Part shown: in pieces, positions 37,653 through 46,026 of the stretch | How positions within the stretch are numbered: the first letter of the stretch is position 1 | How the letters are laid out: each line of letters starts with the position of its first letter | NCBI GenBank assembly: GCA_017305555.1 | Contig: JAFKKM010000028.1 | Location: 1 to 64,000, forward strand | Direction: 5' to 3' | Source: Hyphomicrobiales bacterium | Lineage (GTDB): Bacteria > Pseudomonadota > Alphaproteobacteria > Rhizobiales > Xanthobacteraceae | Length of the DNA stretch: 64,000 nucleotides | Notes under the pieces: generated by a model | What the model was told of the DNA's origin: nothing | The model's input: only the letters and a program-made list of their open reading frames with translations | The model's database searches: none | Position numbers and translations under genes: made by a program

Positions 37653-39539
37653 TCAGGAGAGTTGATCCAGAAACAATGCGACTTCGTCGACCGGGATCGG
37701 CTCGCTATAGAGATAGCCTTGCGCCTCGACGCATCCCTCGAGGTTCAAGCGCCGCATCTGCGCTTCAGTTTCAACGCCCTCCGCCGTGGTGGTCATGCCG
37801 AAGCTGGCGCCGAGGCCCGCGATGGCGCGAACGATGGCGAGGCTTCCCTCGTCGACCAGCACGTCACGGACGAAGGATTGGTCGATCTTGATCTTGTCGA
37901 ACCGAAAGTTGCGCAGATATCCGATGCTGGAATAACCGGTGCCGAAATCATCCATCGAAATGCGCGCGCCCAGATCGCGCAACTGATTGAGGATTTCGAT
38001 ATTGCGTTCGGTTTTGTCGAGCAGGACCGACTCGGTAATTTCAAGCTCAAGGCGCGAGGCATCGAGGCCTGATGTTGCGAGAGCGTTCATCACCGTTGCG
38101 GTCAGGTTGCCCTTGAGGAATTGCAGCGGCGAAAGGTTGACCGACACCGAAATATCCGGCGGCCACCTCATGGCGTCGCAGCAAGCCTGGCGAAGCGCCC
38201 ATTCGCCGATCTGAACGATGAGACCGGTTTCTTCGGCGATCGGGATGAATGCCGACGGCGGCACAAAACCGTGCTCCGGATGCTTCCATCGCATCAGGGC
38301 TTCGAATGCCGTGACCTTCTTGGTCTGAAGATTGACCAGCGGCTGATAGTGCAGGCTGAAATGATCGTGAACGAGCGCGTGGCGCATATCGCGCTCGAGC
38401 AGGCGTCTCGCCTGTACGATCGAATCCATTTCCGGATCGAACATGCGGAATGTGCCACGGCCGGCAGCCTTTGCACTATACATCGCGAGGTCGGCGCTCT
38501 TGAGCAGGCTCTCGGCGGTAATGTCCTGGGTAGCGCCGATCGCGATACCGACGCTGGCGCCGACGGTGAGGTCATGTCCCTCGATGCGGTAGGGTTGGCT
38601 TGCGGTCTGGATAATCTCGTTCGCCAATGCCACGGCGGACGCCGGCTGCGGGGTCGACATTTGCAGGATGGCGAACTCATCGCCGCCAAGGCGGGCAACC
38701 CGGTCGGTGGCGGGCAGTGCGTCACGGATGCGGTTGGCGATCGCCTTGAGAAGCAAATCTCCGATCGAGTGGCCGAGAGCATCGTTGATGGTCTTGAAGC
38801 CGTCGAGATCGACAAACAGCACAGCGATGGGATCGCTGGTGGTGGAGCGATCTTTGAGTGCTTCCTCAAGCTGTTCCTTGAACAGCAGGCGATTGCCAAG
38901 CCCGGTCAGCGAATCGTGATAGGCGAGATACTGCGACCGCGCCTGCGACTCCTCCCGATCTGCGATCTCGATCTTCAGGCGCTTGTTGGCGTCGATCAGG
39001 CGGCTGGTGCGTTCCTCGACGCGCCGCTCCAGATCCTCGTTCACCTGTGCCAATGCCTCGTTGGCGGTCACGAGCTTCATCTCGGCGTGGCGCCGGCTGA
39101 TCTGCGTATTCACGCGCGCCAAAGCCACGGCAAAATCGACCGGCTTGGTGACGTAATCATTGGCGCCAAGTTCGAGCGCGTCGACGACGTTGTTGCTCTC
39201 GGACTTCGCCGTCACCATGATGACGGGAAGTGCGGCCGCCGACTTTTTTGCGCGGATGCGCTTCAGCGTTTCGATGCCATCGATACCCGGCATCATGATG
39301 TCGAGCAGCACCAGGTCGAAATCCTGCTGCGCGATCATCTCGATGGCGGCCAAGCCGTTGTCGGCCTCGACCGTATCGAAGCCGCGCCGCTGAAAACGGC
39401 GGGCGAGAATAGTGCGGTTGTCGCTGATGTCGTCGACGATCAGCAGGCGGTGGCGCGCGACGGGCGCACTATCGCCCGCGGCGGATTCGGCGGCTTCCGG
39501 CCGTAGCATCGCGACGCGGGGAGTGGAGGCGCTGGACAT
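37653..39539 (-). CDS. Response regulator with GGDEF and EAL domains (c-di-GMP turnover)
   Basis: A 628-residue three-domain protein. A receiver domain at about 31-150 has LIVDD and phospho-acceptor Asp80 in LVLLDIMMPG, plus KPVD. A coiled-coil linker (about 150-205) leads to a GGDEF domain (about 205-365) with an intact RLGGDEF active site. A C-terminal EAL domain (about 375-620) has an intact FEALMRW motif, the ELEITES segment and DDFGTGYSS. Both the cyclase and phosphodiesterase sites look complete, so it may switch between making and breaking c-di-GMP according to phosphorylation. The adjacent histidine kinases are candidate partners. Confidence 0.93.
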   Translation of the reverse strand: MSSASTPRVAMLRPEAAESAAGDSAPVARHRLLIVDDISDNRTILARRFQRRGFDTVEADNGLAAIEMIAQQDFDLVLLDIMMPGIDGIETLKRIRAKKSAAALPVIMVTAKSESNNVVDALELGANDYVTKPVDFAVALARVNTQISRRHAEMKLVTANEALAQVNEDLERRVEERTSRLIDANKRLKIEIADREESQARSQYLAYHDSLTGLGNRLLFKEQLEEALKDRSTTSDPIAVLFVDLDGFKTINDALGHSIGDLLLKAIANRIRDALPATDRVARLGGDEFAILQMSTPQPASAVALANEIIQTASQPYRIEGHDLTVGASVGIAIGATQDITAESLLKSADLAMYSAKAAGRGTFRMFDPEMDSIVQARRLLERDMRHALVHDHFSLHYQPLVNLQTKKVTAFEALMRWKHPEHGFVPPSAFIPIAEETGLIVQIGEWALRQACCDAMRWPPDISVSVNLSPLQFLKGNLTATVMNALATSGLDASRLELEITESVLLDKTERNIEILNQLRDLGARISMDDFGTGYSSIGYLRNFRFDKIKIDQSFVRDVLVDEGSLAIVRAIAGLGASFGMTTTAEGVETEAQMRRLNLEGCVEAQGYLYSEPIPVDEVALFLDQLS

Positions 39540-39556
39540 CGAATGATTCCGTTTTT

Positions 39557-40987
39557 TCAGATTGCGGCCGCGTAGGCGGGAAGGGCTGGCATGTCGATCA
39601 GGTCGTCATACGTTGATGTCTGTTCGGTCATTCGCGCGAGAACCCGGATCGTAAAGCACGAGCCGTGGCCCACCTCGCTGGTGACCGAGATGCCTCCGCC
39701 CATCAGGGCGCAGAGCTTTTGGCTGAGGGCCAGGCCAAGCCCGGTCCCGCCATACTTGCTTGAGGTGCTGAGCGTGGCCTGGCCGAAATTCTGAAACAGG
39801 CAGCCGAGCTGCTCGGGTGCGATTCCGATTCCGGTATCGCGAACCTGGATTTCGATCCAGTCGCCGGCCTGGCTGCGCCGCAGTTGCGCGGACAGGGTGA
39901 TGGAGCCGCCTTCGGTAAATTTGGCCGCGTTACTCATCAAATTCAGCGCGGCCTGGCGGAGTTTGGTTTGATCGGTCGAAACCAGGCCGAGATCGTTGGG
40001 ACACCTGACGATCAGCTTGTTGTTCTTCGCGACGACCATCGGCTGGATATTGGCGATGACGTCGTGGATCATGTCGTTCAGACTGAACTGCGTGATGTTC
40101 AGGTCGATGGCGTTGGATTCGATGCGCGAGAGGTCGAGGACGTCGGTGACTAGCGACAGCAGGTGTTTGCCCGCCGAATTGATTCTCTCCAGATCGATCC
40201 GCTTGGCTTCGTTCTTGCCTTCGAACTCGATATCTTCCAGCAGGATTTCGCTGAAGCCGATCACCGCGTTGAGCGGCGTGCGCAATTCATGGCTCATTTT
40301 GGCGAGGAAGATCGACTTGGCGCGATTGGCCTCGTCGGCGATGTTCTTTGTTTCGCGCAGGCGCGTGGCGGTTTCGCGATGAAGCTCGATCTCGCGTTCG
40401 AGGTCGGAATTCATCGTGATCATGTTGGCGTAGTAAATCGCCATCCATGACATATAGATCGTGGCGGACAGGATCGATATCCAGCCGACCACCGCGAGCT
40501 GTTTCTGCGGCACCAGCTCGGGAAAGCCCCACATTATATAGGCCGCGCTGAAGCCGGCGATGTTCAATCCGAACAGGCTGACGACGAGCAGCTGACGTTC
40601 GGAAAGGTAGAAGAAGCCGAGCAGCAGGCTGACGATCAACCACGGCAGGAACGGCGAACTGACGCCGCCGTAGTAGTAGGCGCCGAACAGCGATGTAAAC
40701 GCGAGCAGCTCGACCGACAATAGCGCCGATAGCTGCAAGTTGGCGGTATACCTGTAGACGAAGGGAAGCGCGATAAACAGCCAGATGCAGGCGATGATCG
40801 TCCAGCAGGCGAACCCAGGGTGGGGGTCGCTCAGAAACAGGAAGAGGCTGATCGACTGAGATAGCACCGGCCCGAAAAGGTGCGTGAAGACGAAGTTGCG
40901 CGCCAGGTACAGCTCCGATCGCTCGGCTCTGGTGGTCTCCGGAATGAACCAATCAATTATGCTAAATAAAGTATTTTTCGCACGCAT
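39557..40987 (-). CDS. Membrane sensor histidine kinase A
   Basis: A 476-residue kinase from the ATG at 40987 (an upstream TTG at 41023 is less likely). About six hydrophobic segments occupy residues 30-205, including SDPHPGF and YYYGGVSSPFLPWL, which are shared with kinase B on the other strand. A short coiled coil precedes the HisKA box FLAKMSHELRTPLNAVIGFSE. The HATPase domain has NLMSNAAKF, DTGIGI and GGTGLGLALSQKL. No PAS or receiver domain was seen. It lies 17 bases upstream of the REC-GGDEF-EAL gene, so the two are one operon and probably a kinase-regulator pair. Confidence 0.92.
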   Translation of the reverse strand: MRAKNTLFSIIDWFIPETTRAERSELYLARNFVFTHLFGPVLSQSISLFLFLSDPHPGFACWTIIACIWLFIALPFVYRYTANLQLSALLSVELLAFTSLFGAYYYGGVSSPFLPWLIVSLLLGFFYLSERQLLVVSLFGLNIAGFSAAYIMWGFPELVPQKQLAVVGWISILSATIYMSWMAIYYANMITMNSDLEREIELHRETATRLRETKNIADEANRAKSIFLAKMSHELRTPLNAVIGFSEILLEDIEFEGKNEAKRIDLERINSAGKHLLSLVTDVLDLSRIESNAIDLNITQFSLNDMIHDVIANIQPMVVAKNNKLIVRCPNDLGLVSTDQTKLRQAALNLMSNAAKFTEGGSITLSAQLRRSQAGDWIEIQVRDTGIGIAPEQLGCLFQNFGQATLSTSSKYGGTGLGLALSQKLCALMGGGISVTSEVGHGSCFTIRVLARMTEQTSTYDDLIDMPALPAYAAAI

Positions 40988-41234
40988 TCTATGATGCCTT
41001 GAAATGACTTCTGTCGCGGGCAAGCTAGGGTGCGCGCTTTTAAGGATTGGTTTAAGTAGCAGGTTTCGCGGATTAAGATGCCCTTAAATGAGGGATGATA
41101 CCTAATGGTTTGTGCATAGTTGCCCGTCGGATGGTTGTGGACGGCGGCACGGGTCCACGGGTCGGACAATAACGGGTCGGACAATATTGGAATGCGGGCT
41201 TATTGAGCCTCTCGCAGAAAGCGACGCGATTTTC
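40988..41234. promoter_or_regulatory. Divergent promoter region between the paired kinases
   Basis: Both kinase genes start from this 247-bp stretch. It contains AT-rich patches near 41040-41105 and an exact tandem duplication of ACGGGTCGGACAATA (41157-41171 and 41172-41186). The upstream ORF extension of kinase B through this region is not supported by coding character. Confidence 0.45.
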
Positions 41235-42731
41235 ATGACAAATAATGACGCGAATAATAATAAAATGGCTCGGATGGTCGCCGCGCTGGATCGCCTGGTA
41301 AATTACTTCATTCCAGCGAAAATCAACGCCGATCGCGATGCGCGCAACCGCGCTCATGTTTTCCTGATCAGCCACATCCTTGGCCCCTTTATCGGCAGCG
41401 TCGTTCCGATTGCACTCTATGTGCTCGATCCGCACCCCGATTTCGCGGTCGCCATTCTTGCCCTCTCGATCGGCGCCTTCTGGGTCTTTCCGTTCGCTTT
41501 GCGTGCCGGGGTGCCATATAACCCGTTGGCGCTGATTTCGATTCAGAATCTGATCTTCTGCATTCTGTGGAGCTGTTACTTCTACGGCGGCGTTGCCTCG
41601 CCGACCGTCCCATGGATTCTCACGATCCCGCTGTTGGCTTTCTTTTATCTCGGCTCCTCGGCACGGCTGCGGCTGATCGCGATCGGGATGTTCGCGGTCA
41701 ATGTCGCGGTATTCAGTGCCTTCTATACGCACGGCTTCCCGACGAGGAACGATCTACCGCTGGCCGCGCTTCAGGGCCTCGGCATTGTCTCGACGATCGC
41801 CGCATCGCTCTATGTGGCGATGATGGCGATCTACTACGCCAACGTTCAGGCGTCCCAGGCCGAACTCGAAAGCAAGATGCGCGAGCACATGACGATCGCC
41901 GCCGAACTTCGCACCGCGACGGCGGAAGCCGAGCGGGCGGGCGCGGCGAAGGCGGAATTCCTCGCCAGGATGAGCCACGAATTGCGCACGCCCCTGAACG
42001 CTGTGATCGGCTACAGCCAGATCCTGCTGGAGGAAGCGGAAGACGAGGGCGACGACGGCAGCGTCGTGGACCTGACCAAGATTCACAGCGCCGGCCAGCA
42101 TCTCCTTAAGCTCGTCAACGAAGTGCTGGACCTGTCCAAGATCGAGGCCGGCAAGATGGAGCTTGATCTCAGGGAGGCCAATGTGGCCGAGCTGCTGGAT
42201 GAATTGGTTCACGCAGCCAACCCCGCCGCTGCGGCCAATGGCAACGAGATTGTCCTCACCATCGCTGCGGACATCGGGACCCGGCGCTGCGATCCAATGA
42301 AGCTCCAGGGTATGGTCAGGCAGTTGTTGGACAACGCCGTCAAGTTCACCGAGAACGGCCGCATCGATCTTGCCGCGCGGATCGAGCACGGCACCGCAAA
42401 TGACACGCTTGTCATCGATGTGATCGACACCGGGATCGGCGTCGAATCCAGCCGCATCGATCAGTTGTTCGAAAACTTCAGCGTCGCCGATGACACCAGC
42501 ACCAGCAAGTACGGCGGGACGGGCTTGGGGCTCGCGTTGAGCCAGAAACTTTGCACGCTAATGGGCGGTGAGATTTTCGTCGAAAGCGAGCTCGGCAAGG
42601 GCAGCTGCTTTACCGTCCGGATGCCTGTGCCGGCTTTGAGGCTCGATGTCGTCGCCTCGGGTCCGTTGGCTCCGCAGGCTGATGCGGCGAATCTTCCTCC
42701 CGCGCGAACGCCGGTTACCGCAAATGGCTAA
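41235..42731 (+). CDS. Membrane sensor histidine kinase B (paralogue of A)
   Basis: A 498-residue kinase whose N-terminal membrane domain has about six segments. It contains LDPHPDFAVA and CYFYGGVASPTVPWIL, matching kinase A, so the pair arose by duplication. The HisKA motif is FLARMSHELRTPLNAVIGYSQ. HATPase motifs are LLDNAVKF, DTGIGV and GGTGLGLALSQKLCTLMGG. The C-terminal 35 residues are Pro/Ala-rich. The ATG at 41235 is chosen; the ORF extends upstream through non-coding sequence. Its 3' end overlaps the receiver gene by 8 bases, which suggests coupled expression and signalling to that receiver. Confidence 0.92.
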   Translation: MTNNDANNNKMARMVAALDRLVNYFIPAKINADRDARNRAHVFLISHILGPFIGSVVPIALYVLDPHPDFAVAILALSIGAFWVFPFALRAGVPYNPLALISIQNLIFCILWSCYFYGGVASPTVPWILTIPLLAFFYLGSSARLRLIAIGMFAVNVAVFSAFYTHGFPTRNDLPLAALQGLGIVSTIAASLYVAMMAIYYANVQASQAELESKMREHMTIAAELRTATAEAERAGAAKAEFLARMSHELRTPLNAVIGYSQILLEEAEDEGDDGSVVDLTKIHSAGQHLLKLVNEVLDLSKIEAGKMELDLREANVAELLDELVHAANPAAAANGNEIVLTIAADIGTRRCDPMKLQGMVRQLLDNAVKFTENGRIDLAARIEHGTANDTLVIDVIDTGIGVESSRIDQLFENFSVADDTSTSKYGGTGLGLALSQKLCTLMGGEIFVESELGKGSCFTVRMPVPALRLDVVASGPLAPQADAANLPPARTPVTANG

Positions 42732-43110
42732 GATCCTTCTCGTTGAAGACAACGAAATGAACCGTGACATGCTTACGCGGCGCCTTCAGCGTCAGGGCTT
42801 TGTCGTGGTTTGCGCTTGCGACGGCGCGGAAGGCGTCGCCATGGCCACGAGCGAGATGCCCGATCTGATCCTGATGGATGTCGCGCTCGGCGAGATGGAT
42901 GGCTGGGAGGCGACCACGCTGATCAAGGCCGATCCCGCCACGACCGCGATCCCGATCATTGCGCTGACGGCTCATGCGCTTGCCAGCGATCGCGACCGTA
43001 GCGTCGAGGTTGGCTGTTCCGACTTCGACACCAAGCCGGTCGATTTGCAACGTCTGCTCGGGAAAATTCGCGGCTGCCTGAGTGCGGCCGCGCAAGTGGC
43101 GGTCGTCTGA
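42724..43110 (+). CDS. Single-domain response regulator (DivK-like)
   Basis: A 128-residue stand-alone receiver. It begins AKILLVEDNEMNRDML, has the phospho-acceptor Asp in LILMDVALGEMDG, the ITALTAHAL-like Thr region (IIALTAHALASD) and Lys in TKPVD. The opening and the helix alpha-4 region resemble DivK and CheY-type cell-cycle receivers of alphaproteobacteria. It has no output domain, so it must act on another protein. It overlaps the kinase B gene by 8 bases. A hairpin at 43163-43192 follows. Confidence 0.92.
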   Translation: MAKILLVEDNEMNRDMLTRRLQRQGFVVVCACDGAEGVAMATSEMPDLILMDVALGEMDGWEATTLIKADPATTAIPIIALTAHALASDRDRSVEVGCSDFDTKPVDLQRLLGKIRGCLSAAAQVAVV

Positions 43111-43162
43111 TCGGACGTTGACGCGCTCGCTTATCCGGCTTTGGTGTTTGCGGAAGTGGTTT

Positions 43163-43192
43163 CCCGGTTCTGTCTGAAACAAGAACCGGGAC
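43163..43192. terminator. Hairpin between convergent genes
   Basis: TCCCGGTTCT (43163-43172) and AGAACCGGGA (43183-43192) make a 10-bp perfect stem with a 10-base loop. There is no clear T tract on either side. It lies between the receiver gene and the leftward porin gene and may be a shared terminator. Confidence 0.45.
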
Positions 43193-43209
43193 CTGGCGCG
43201 TTGTAGCTT

Positions 43210-43959
43210 TTAGAATTTGACGGCTGCGCCGACGCGTACCGCGTTAAAGCGCGGGTTCTGTGTGCCGCTCAATCCCGGAAACGACGTGACCGAGTCGTAA
43301 CGGGACATGCCGTAATCGGTGTAGCGATACTCGGCGCGGAGCAGCATGTTCTCGGTCACGGCGTACTCGACGCCGGCACCGACGGTCCAGCCGGTCCGCA
43401 TTGACGACGTGGTCTCTGCGATGCCGGTCAGTTGGTTGGTATAGGTGTGGCTGAGGTTGCCGAAGGCGACGCCGCCGGTCCCGTAGAACAGGACGCTGTC
43501 CGCCGCATAGCCGAGGCGTCCGCGGACCGATCCTTGCCAGTTGAGCACGGTGTTGCCCGCGCCGCCCACCAGCGGATCGCTCCAGCCGCCCCGCAAGTTG
43601 GCGGCTTCGATGCCGCCTTCCACGCCGACGACCATATGGCCGAACTGATAGTTGGCGCCGCCAAAGACGCCGCCCAAGGCGCCGCTCGTGCCGTAGCGCT
43701 GCTCGAAGCCGGTGAAGGCGCCACCCGCGGTGAGGTATTCGAGCAGGTGGTCGTTGCCCCAGGCATATCCGACCGCGCCGCCGAGATAGAATCCGGTCCA
43801 CGAAATGGCGGGAGCCGGCATGAACGGCGGAGCCTTATAGGGAATCGAGAGGTCCGCGGCGCTTGCGGCGCCGAGGCCGAAGAACAATGCGGCCGCAGTC
43901 GCTGCCGATGCCCGCGAAAGACTGGTTCGTGAGAGACGAAATTGAAGGATGCTCAGCAT
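43210..43959 (-). CDS. Outer-membrane beta-barrel protein (Omp31/Omp25-like porin family)
   Basis: A 249-residue protein. Signal peptide: residues 1 to about 34, ending AASAADL. The mature sequence starts PYKAPPFMPAPAISWTGFYLGGAVGYAWG, the standard opening of rhizobial Omp31/Omp25 and Bradyrhizobium RopB-like proteins. It ends with an aromatic C-terminal residue (AAVKF), the BAM-recognition signature. An 8-strand barrel is expected. Alternating strands such as VVGVEGGIEAANL and LLRAEYRYTDYG are visible. The ATG at 43959 is chosen for its signal peptide; longer upstream extensions are not plausible. Confidence 0.93.
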   Translation of the reverse strand: MLSILQFRLSRTSLSRASAATAAALFFGLGAASAADLSIPYKAPPFMPAPAISWTGFYLGGAVGYAWGNDHLLEYLTAGGAFTGFEQRYGTSGALGGVFGGANYQFGHMVVGVEGGIEAANLRGGWSDPLVGGAGNTVLNWQGSVRGRLGYAADSVLFYGTGGVAFGNLSHTYTNQLTGIAETTSSMRTGWTVGAGVEYAVTENMLLRAEYRYTDYGMSRYDSVTSFPGLSGTQNPRFNAVRVGAAVKF

Positions 43960-44348
43960 TGCGCCCACTGCTCCGGTATGGCCCGACGAATCGTCGGACG
44001 ACACTTTCCTGCGGGGAACTATGCAATTGTTAAGGTTAACGGCTGGATAATGACGGAGCGGGCTTTTCCTGATAGGGCAACCCTGGCTGCGCGCGGCACG
44101 ACAGGGTTCGCCCGGGTAGGGATCGGATGGCCGCCAGTGGAGTGCGCCCCGTCGATGTGGCCTGCCGTCCCGCCTTGGTATCAGCCCCCACGTAATAACA
44201 CGTAACGATTGGGTCACCGTAGTTTGAAAACCTCTGGTCGCACGGAACGCGTGGAACCGAAAACCTACTTCGGATTAATTTCTCTCCGGCATCGTCGCTC
44301 CCGGTTCAAAAAATTCTTTTCAAAAAAGAACCTAGAACAGGGGTTACG
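43960..44348. promoter_or_regulatory. Divergent promoter region of porin and oxoamine synthase genes
   Basis: 389 bases without a supported gene. Near 44189-44205 the heptamer CACGTAA occurs twice. The last 130 bases are AT-rich, with TTGAAAACC near 44223 and a GGTTC/GAACC inverted repeat (44303-44332) just before the AGGGG ribosome binding site. Small ORFs here look like chance. Promoters for both flanking genes are expected but not pinned down. Confidence 0.4.
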
Positions 44349-45692
44349 ATGTCAGACATCACCAACGCTTATATTCCGCCCGCAGCATTGACCGGCAGCA
44401 TGAGGGATTTTCGTGTCCCCGGCGGCATCGATCTTCTCGGCCGCACCGAAGGCTTTTTCAAATGGCAGAACCTGCGTCGGCAAAACGGCCTGTGGCCGTT
44501 CTCGCGCGCGACGGAAGATGGGCCGAGCACCGTGTGCTCCGCGCAGGATGATAGCGGCAACAAGATGCGCGGCGTGAATTTCGCGTCGCAGGACTATCTC
44601 AGCCTGTCGGCGCATTCCGGCATCAAGGCGACCGCCAAGGAAGTGATCGAGCGTTGCGGCGTGCACAGCGCCGGCTCGCCGGCATTGGTCGGTAACACAT
44701 CCTATTCGGTGAAGCTTGAGCGCAAGATCGCCGAATTCCTGCGGATGGAAGAGGTGGTGCTGTATCCGACCGGCTGGGCGGCGGGCTTCGGCGTCATCAA
44801 GGGACTGGTTCGTTCCGCCGATCATGTCGTGATGGATATGCTGTCGCATTCCTGTCTTCAGGAAGGCGCGAGCGCCGCGACCAACAACATCTATCAGTTC
44901 CGCCATCTCGATAACGATTACTGCCGCAACATCCTGACCAAGATCCGTGCCAAGGATAAAGAGAACGGCATTCTCGTCGTTACCGAAGGCCTGTTCTCGA
45001 TGGACTCCGACACGCCCGACCTCGTCGGACTTCAGCAACTGTGCCACGAGTTCAACGCCACGCTGGTTGTCGACGTCGCCCATGATCTTGGCTGTCTAGG
45101 CGAAGACGGACGCGGCCATATCGGTATGCAAAACATGCTGGGCAAGATCGACATCGTGATGGGCAGCTTCTCGAAGACGTTCGCGTCGAACGGCGGTTTC
45201 GTCGCCTGCAAGAGCCGGGCGGTGAAAGAGTATCTGCGCTTCTACAGCGCGCCGGCCACATTCTCGAACGCGCTGTCGCCGGTTCAGGCCGCGACCGTGC
45301 TGAAGGCGTTCGAGATCGTCGAATCCTACGAGGGGCGGGCGCAACGCGACGCGCTGATGGCCAACATCGTCAGCCTGCGTCACCATCTGCGCGGCGCCGG
45401 CCTCGACTATTACGGTGATCCGTCCGCGATCGTTTGCGTCAAGATGGGCAGCGAAGGGCTTGCGCGTCTCGTCAGCCGGCGTCTGCCCGAACTCGGCCTG
45501 GTCGCCAACCTCGTCGAATTCCCGGCGGTGCCGAAGGGGGCGGCGCGCATCCGGATGCAGGTGATGGCCAATCACTCGGAGCAGAACATCGTCAAGGCGG
45601 TCGAGATCCTGAAGACGGCCCGGCAGCAGGCCGAGGTCGAGTTCGAGGACCACAAGCGCCCGGCGCAGTTCGAGGCGCGCGCCGTCGCGTAA
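44349..45692 (+). CDS. Alpha-oxoamine synthase family PLP enzyme, product unknown
   Basis: A 447-residue fold-type I PLP enzyme of the AOS family (5-aminolevulinate synthase, 8-amino-7-oxononanoate synthase, serine palmitoyltransferase, 2-amino-3-ketobutyrate ligase). GSFSKTFASNGGF contains the Schiff-base Lys. VDVAHDLGCLGEDGRG is the PLP-binding Asp/His motif, altered from the usual DEAHS. CGVHSAGSPALVGNT matches the substrate-binding 'GSGG.R...G' region but diverges. Relatives condense an amino acid with an acyl-CoA or acyl-ACP. It differs clearly from HemA. There is a long N-terminal arm (about 50 residues) and a charged C-terminal tail. No acyl carrier protein or sphingolipid gene is nearby. 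Confidence 0.85.
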   Translation: MSDITNAYIPPAALTGSMRDFRVPGGIDLLGRTEGFFKWQNLRRQNGLWPFSRATEDGPSTVCSAQDDSGNKMRGVNFASQDYLSLSAHSGIKATAKEVIERCGVHSAGSPALVGNTSYSVKLERKIAEFLRMEEVVLYPTGWAAGFGVIKGLVRSADHVVMDMLSHSCLQEGASAATNNIYQFRHLDNDYCRNILTKIRAKDKENGILVVTEGLFSMDSDTPDLVGLQQLCHEFNATLVVDVAHDLGCLGEDGRGHIGMQNMLGKIDIVMGSFSKTFASNGGFVACKSRAVKEYLRFYSAPATFSNALSPVQAATVLKAFEIVESYEGRAQRDALMANIVSLRHHLRGAGLDYYGDPSAIVCVKMGSEGLARLVSRRLPELGLVANLVEFPAVPKGAARIRMQVMANHSEQNIVKAVEILKTARQQAEVEFEDHKRPAQFEARAVA

Positions 45693-46026
45693 CGCTCATG
45701 CAATTGGCGGGATCGTTGTGGCGGCAGCCGCAAACGATCCTGCTGAATTTTTGGTCCGGGTGATCGGATCGAAATTGTTTCGCTTTCACGTATCGGTCGC
45801 GTTTGTGCCGAAAATGTTAAGTTAAAACGCGGCTCGTCCGCGTTTTTTCATTTGTGGGAATGCGCGAACCTGCCTAGAGCTTCTTCGCTTCTGACGGATT
45901 CGGGAGCGAGGCTTCGGCCTGCGGCCCTGGCCCGTCCTTACGGCACCGCCGGTCAGTCTTGCGCGAAGACGAAGAGAATCAACCCGGCGGCGTCTGCATC
46001 CATCGCCGCTAACATGACGTGATCTG
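45693..46026. other. Gap between genes: terminator and leader of the efflux operon
   Basis: Apart from the terminator at 45824-45848 I see no gene or repeat. The 180 bases before the adaptor gene are GC-rich and should contain its promoter, but no clear box or metal-regulator operator was recognised. Confidence 0.5.
45824..45848 (+). terminator. Rho-independent terminator of the oxoamine synthase gene
   Basis: AAAACGCGG, loop CTCGT, CCGCGTTTTTT: a GC stem of about 5-6 bp extended by A-T pairs and followed by a run of six T, about 130 bases after the stop codon. Orientation fits the upstream plus-strand gene. Confidence 0.75.

Noticed and set aside
41112..41234. N-terminal extension of kinase B by 41 residues
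   Set aside because: The extension covers the 15-bp tandem duplication and lacks the membrane-protein character of the rest; the ATG at 41235 begins the sequence shared with kinase A.
44349..45692. Identification as 5-aminolevulinate synthase (HemA)
   Set aside because: The N-terminal arm and the DxAH and glycine-rich motifs differ from HemA, and the protein is longer than the usual 400-410 residues.
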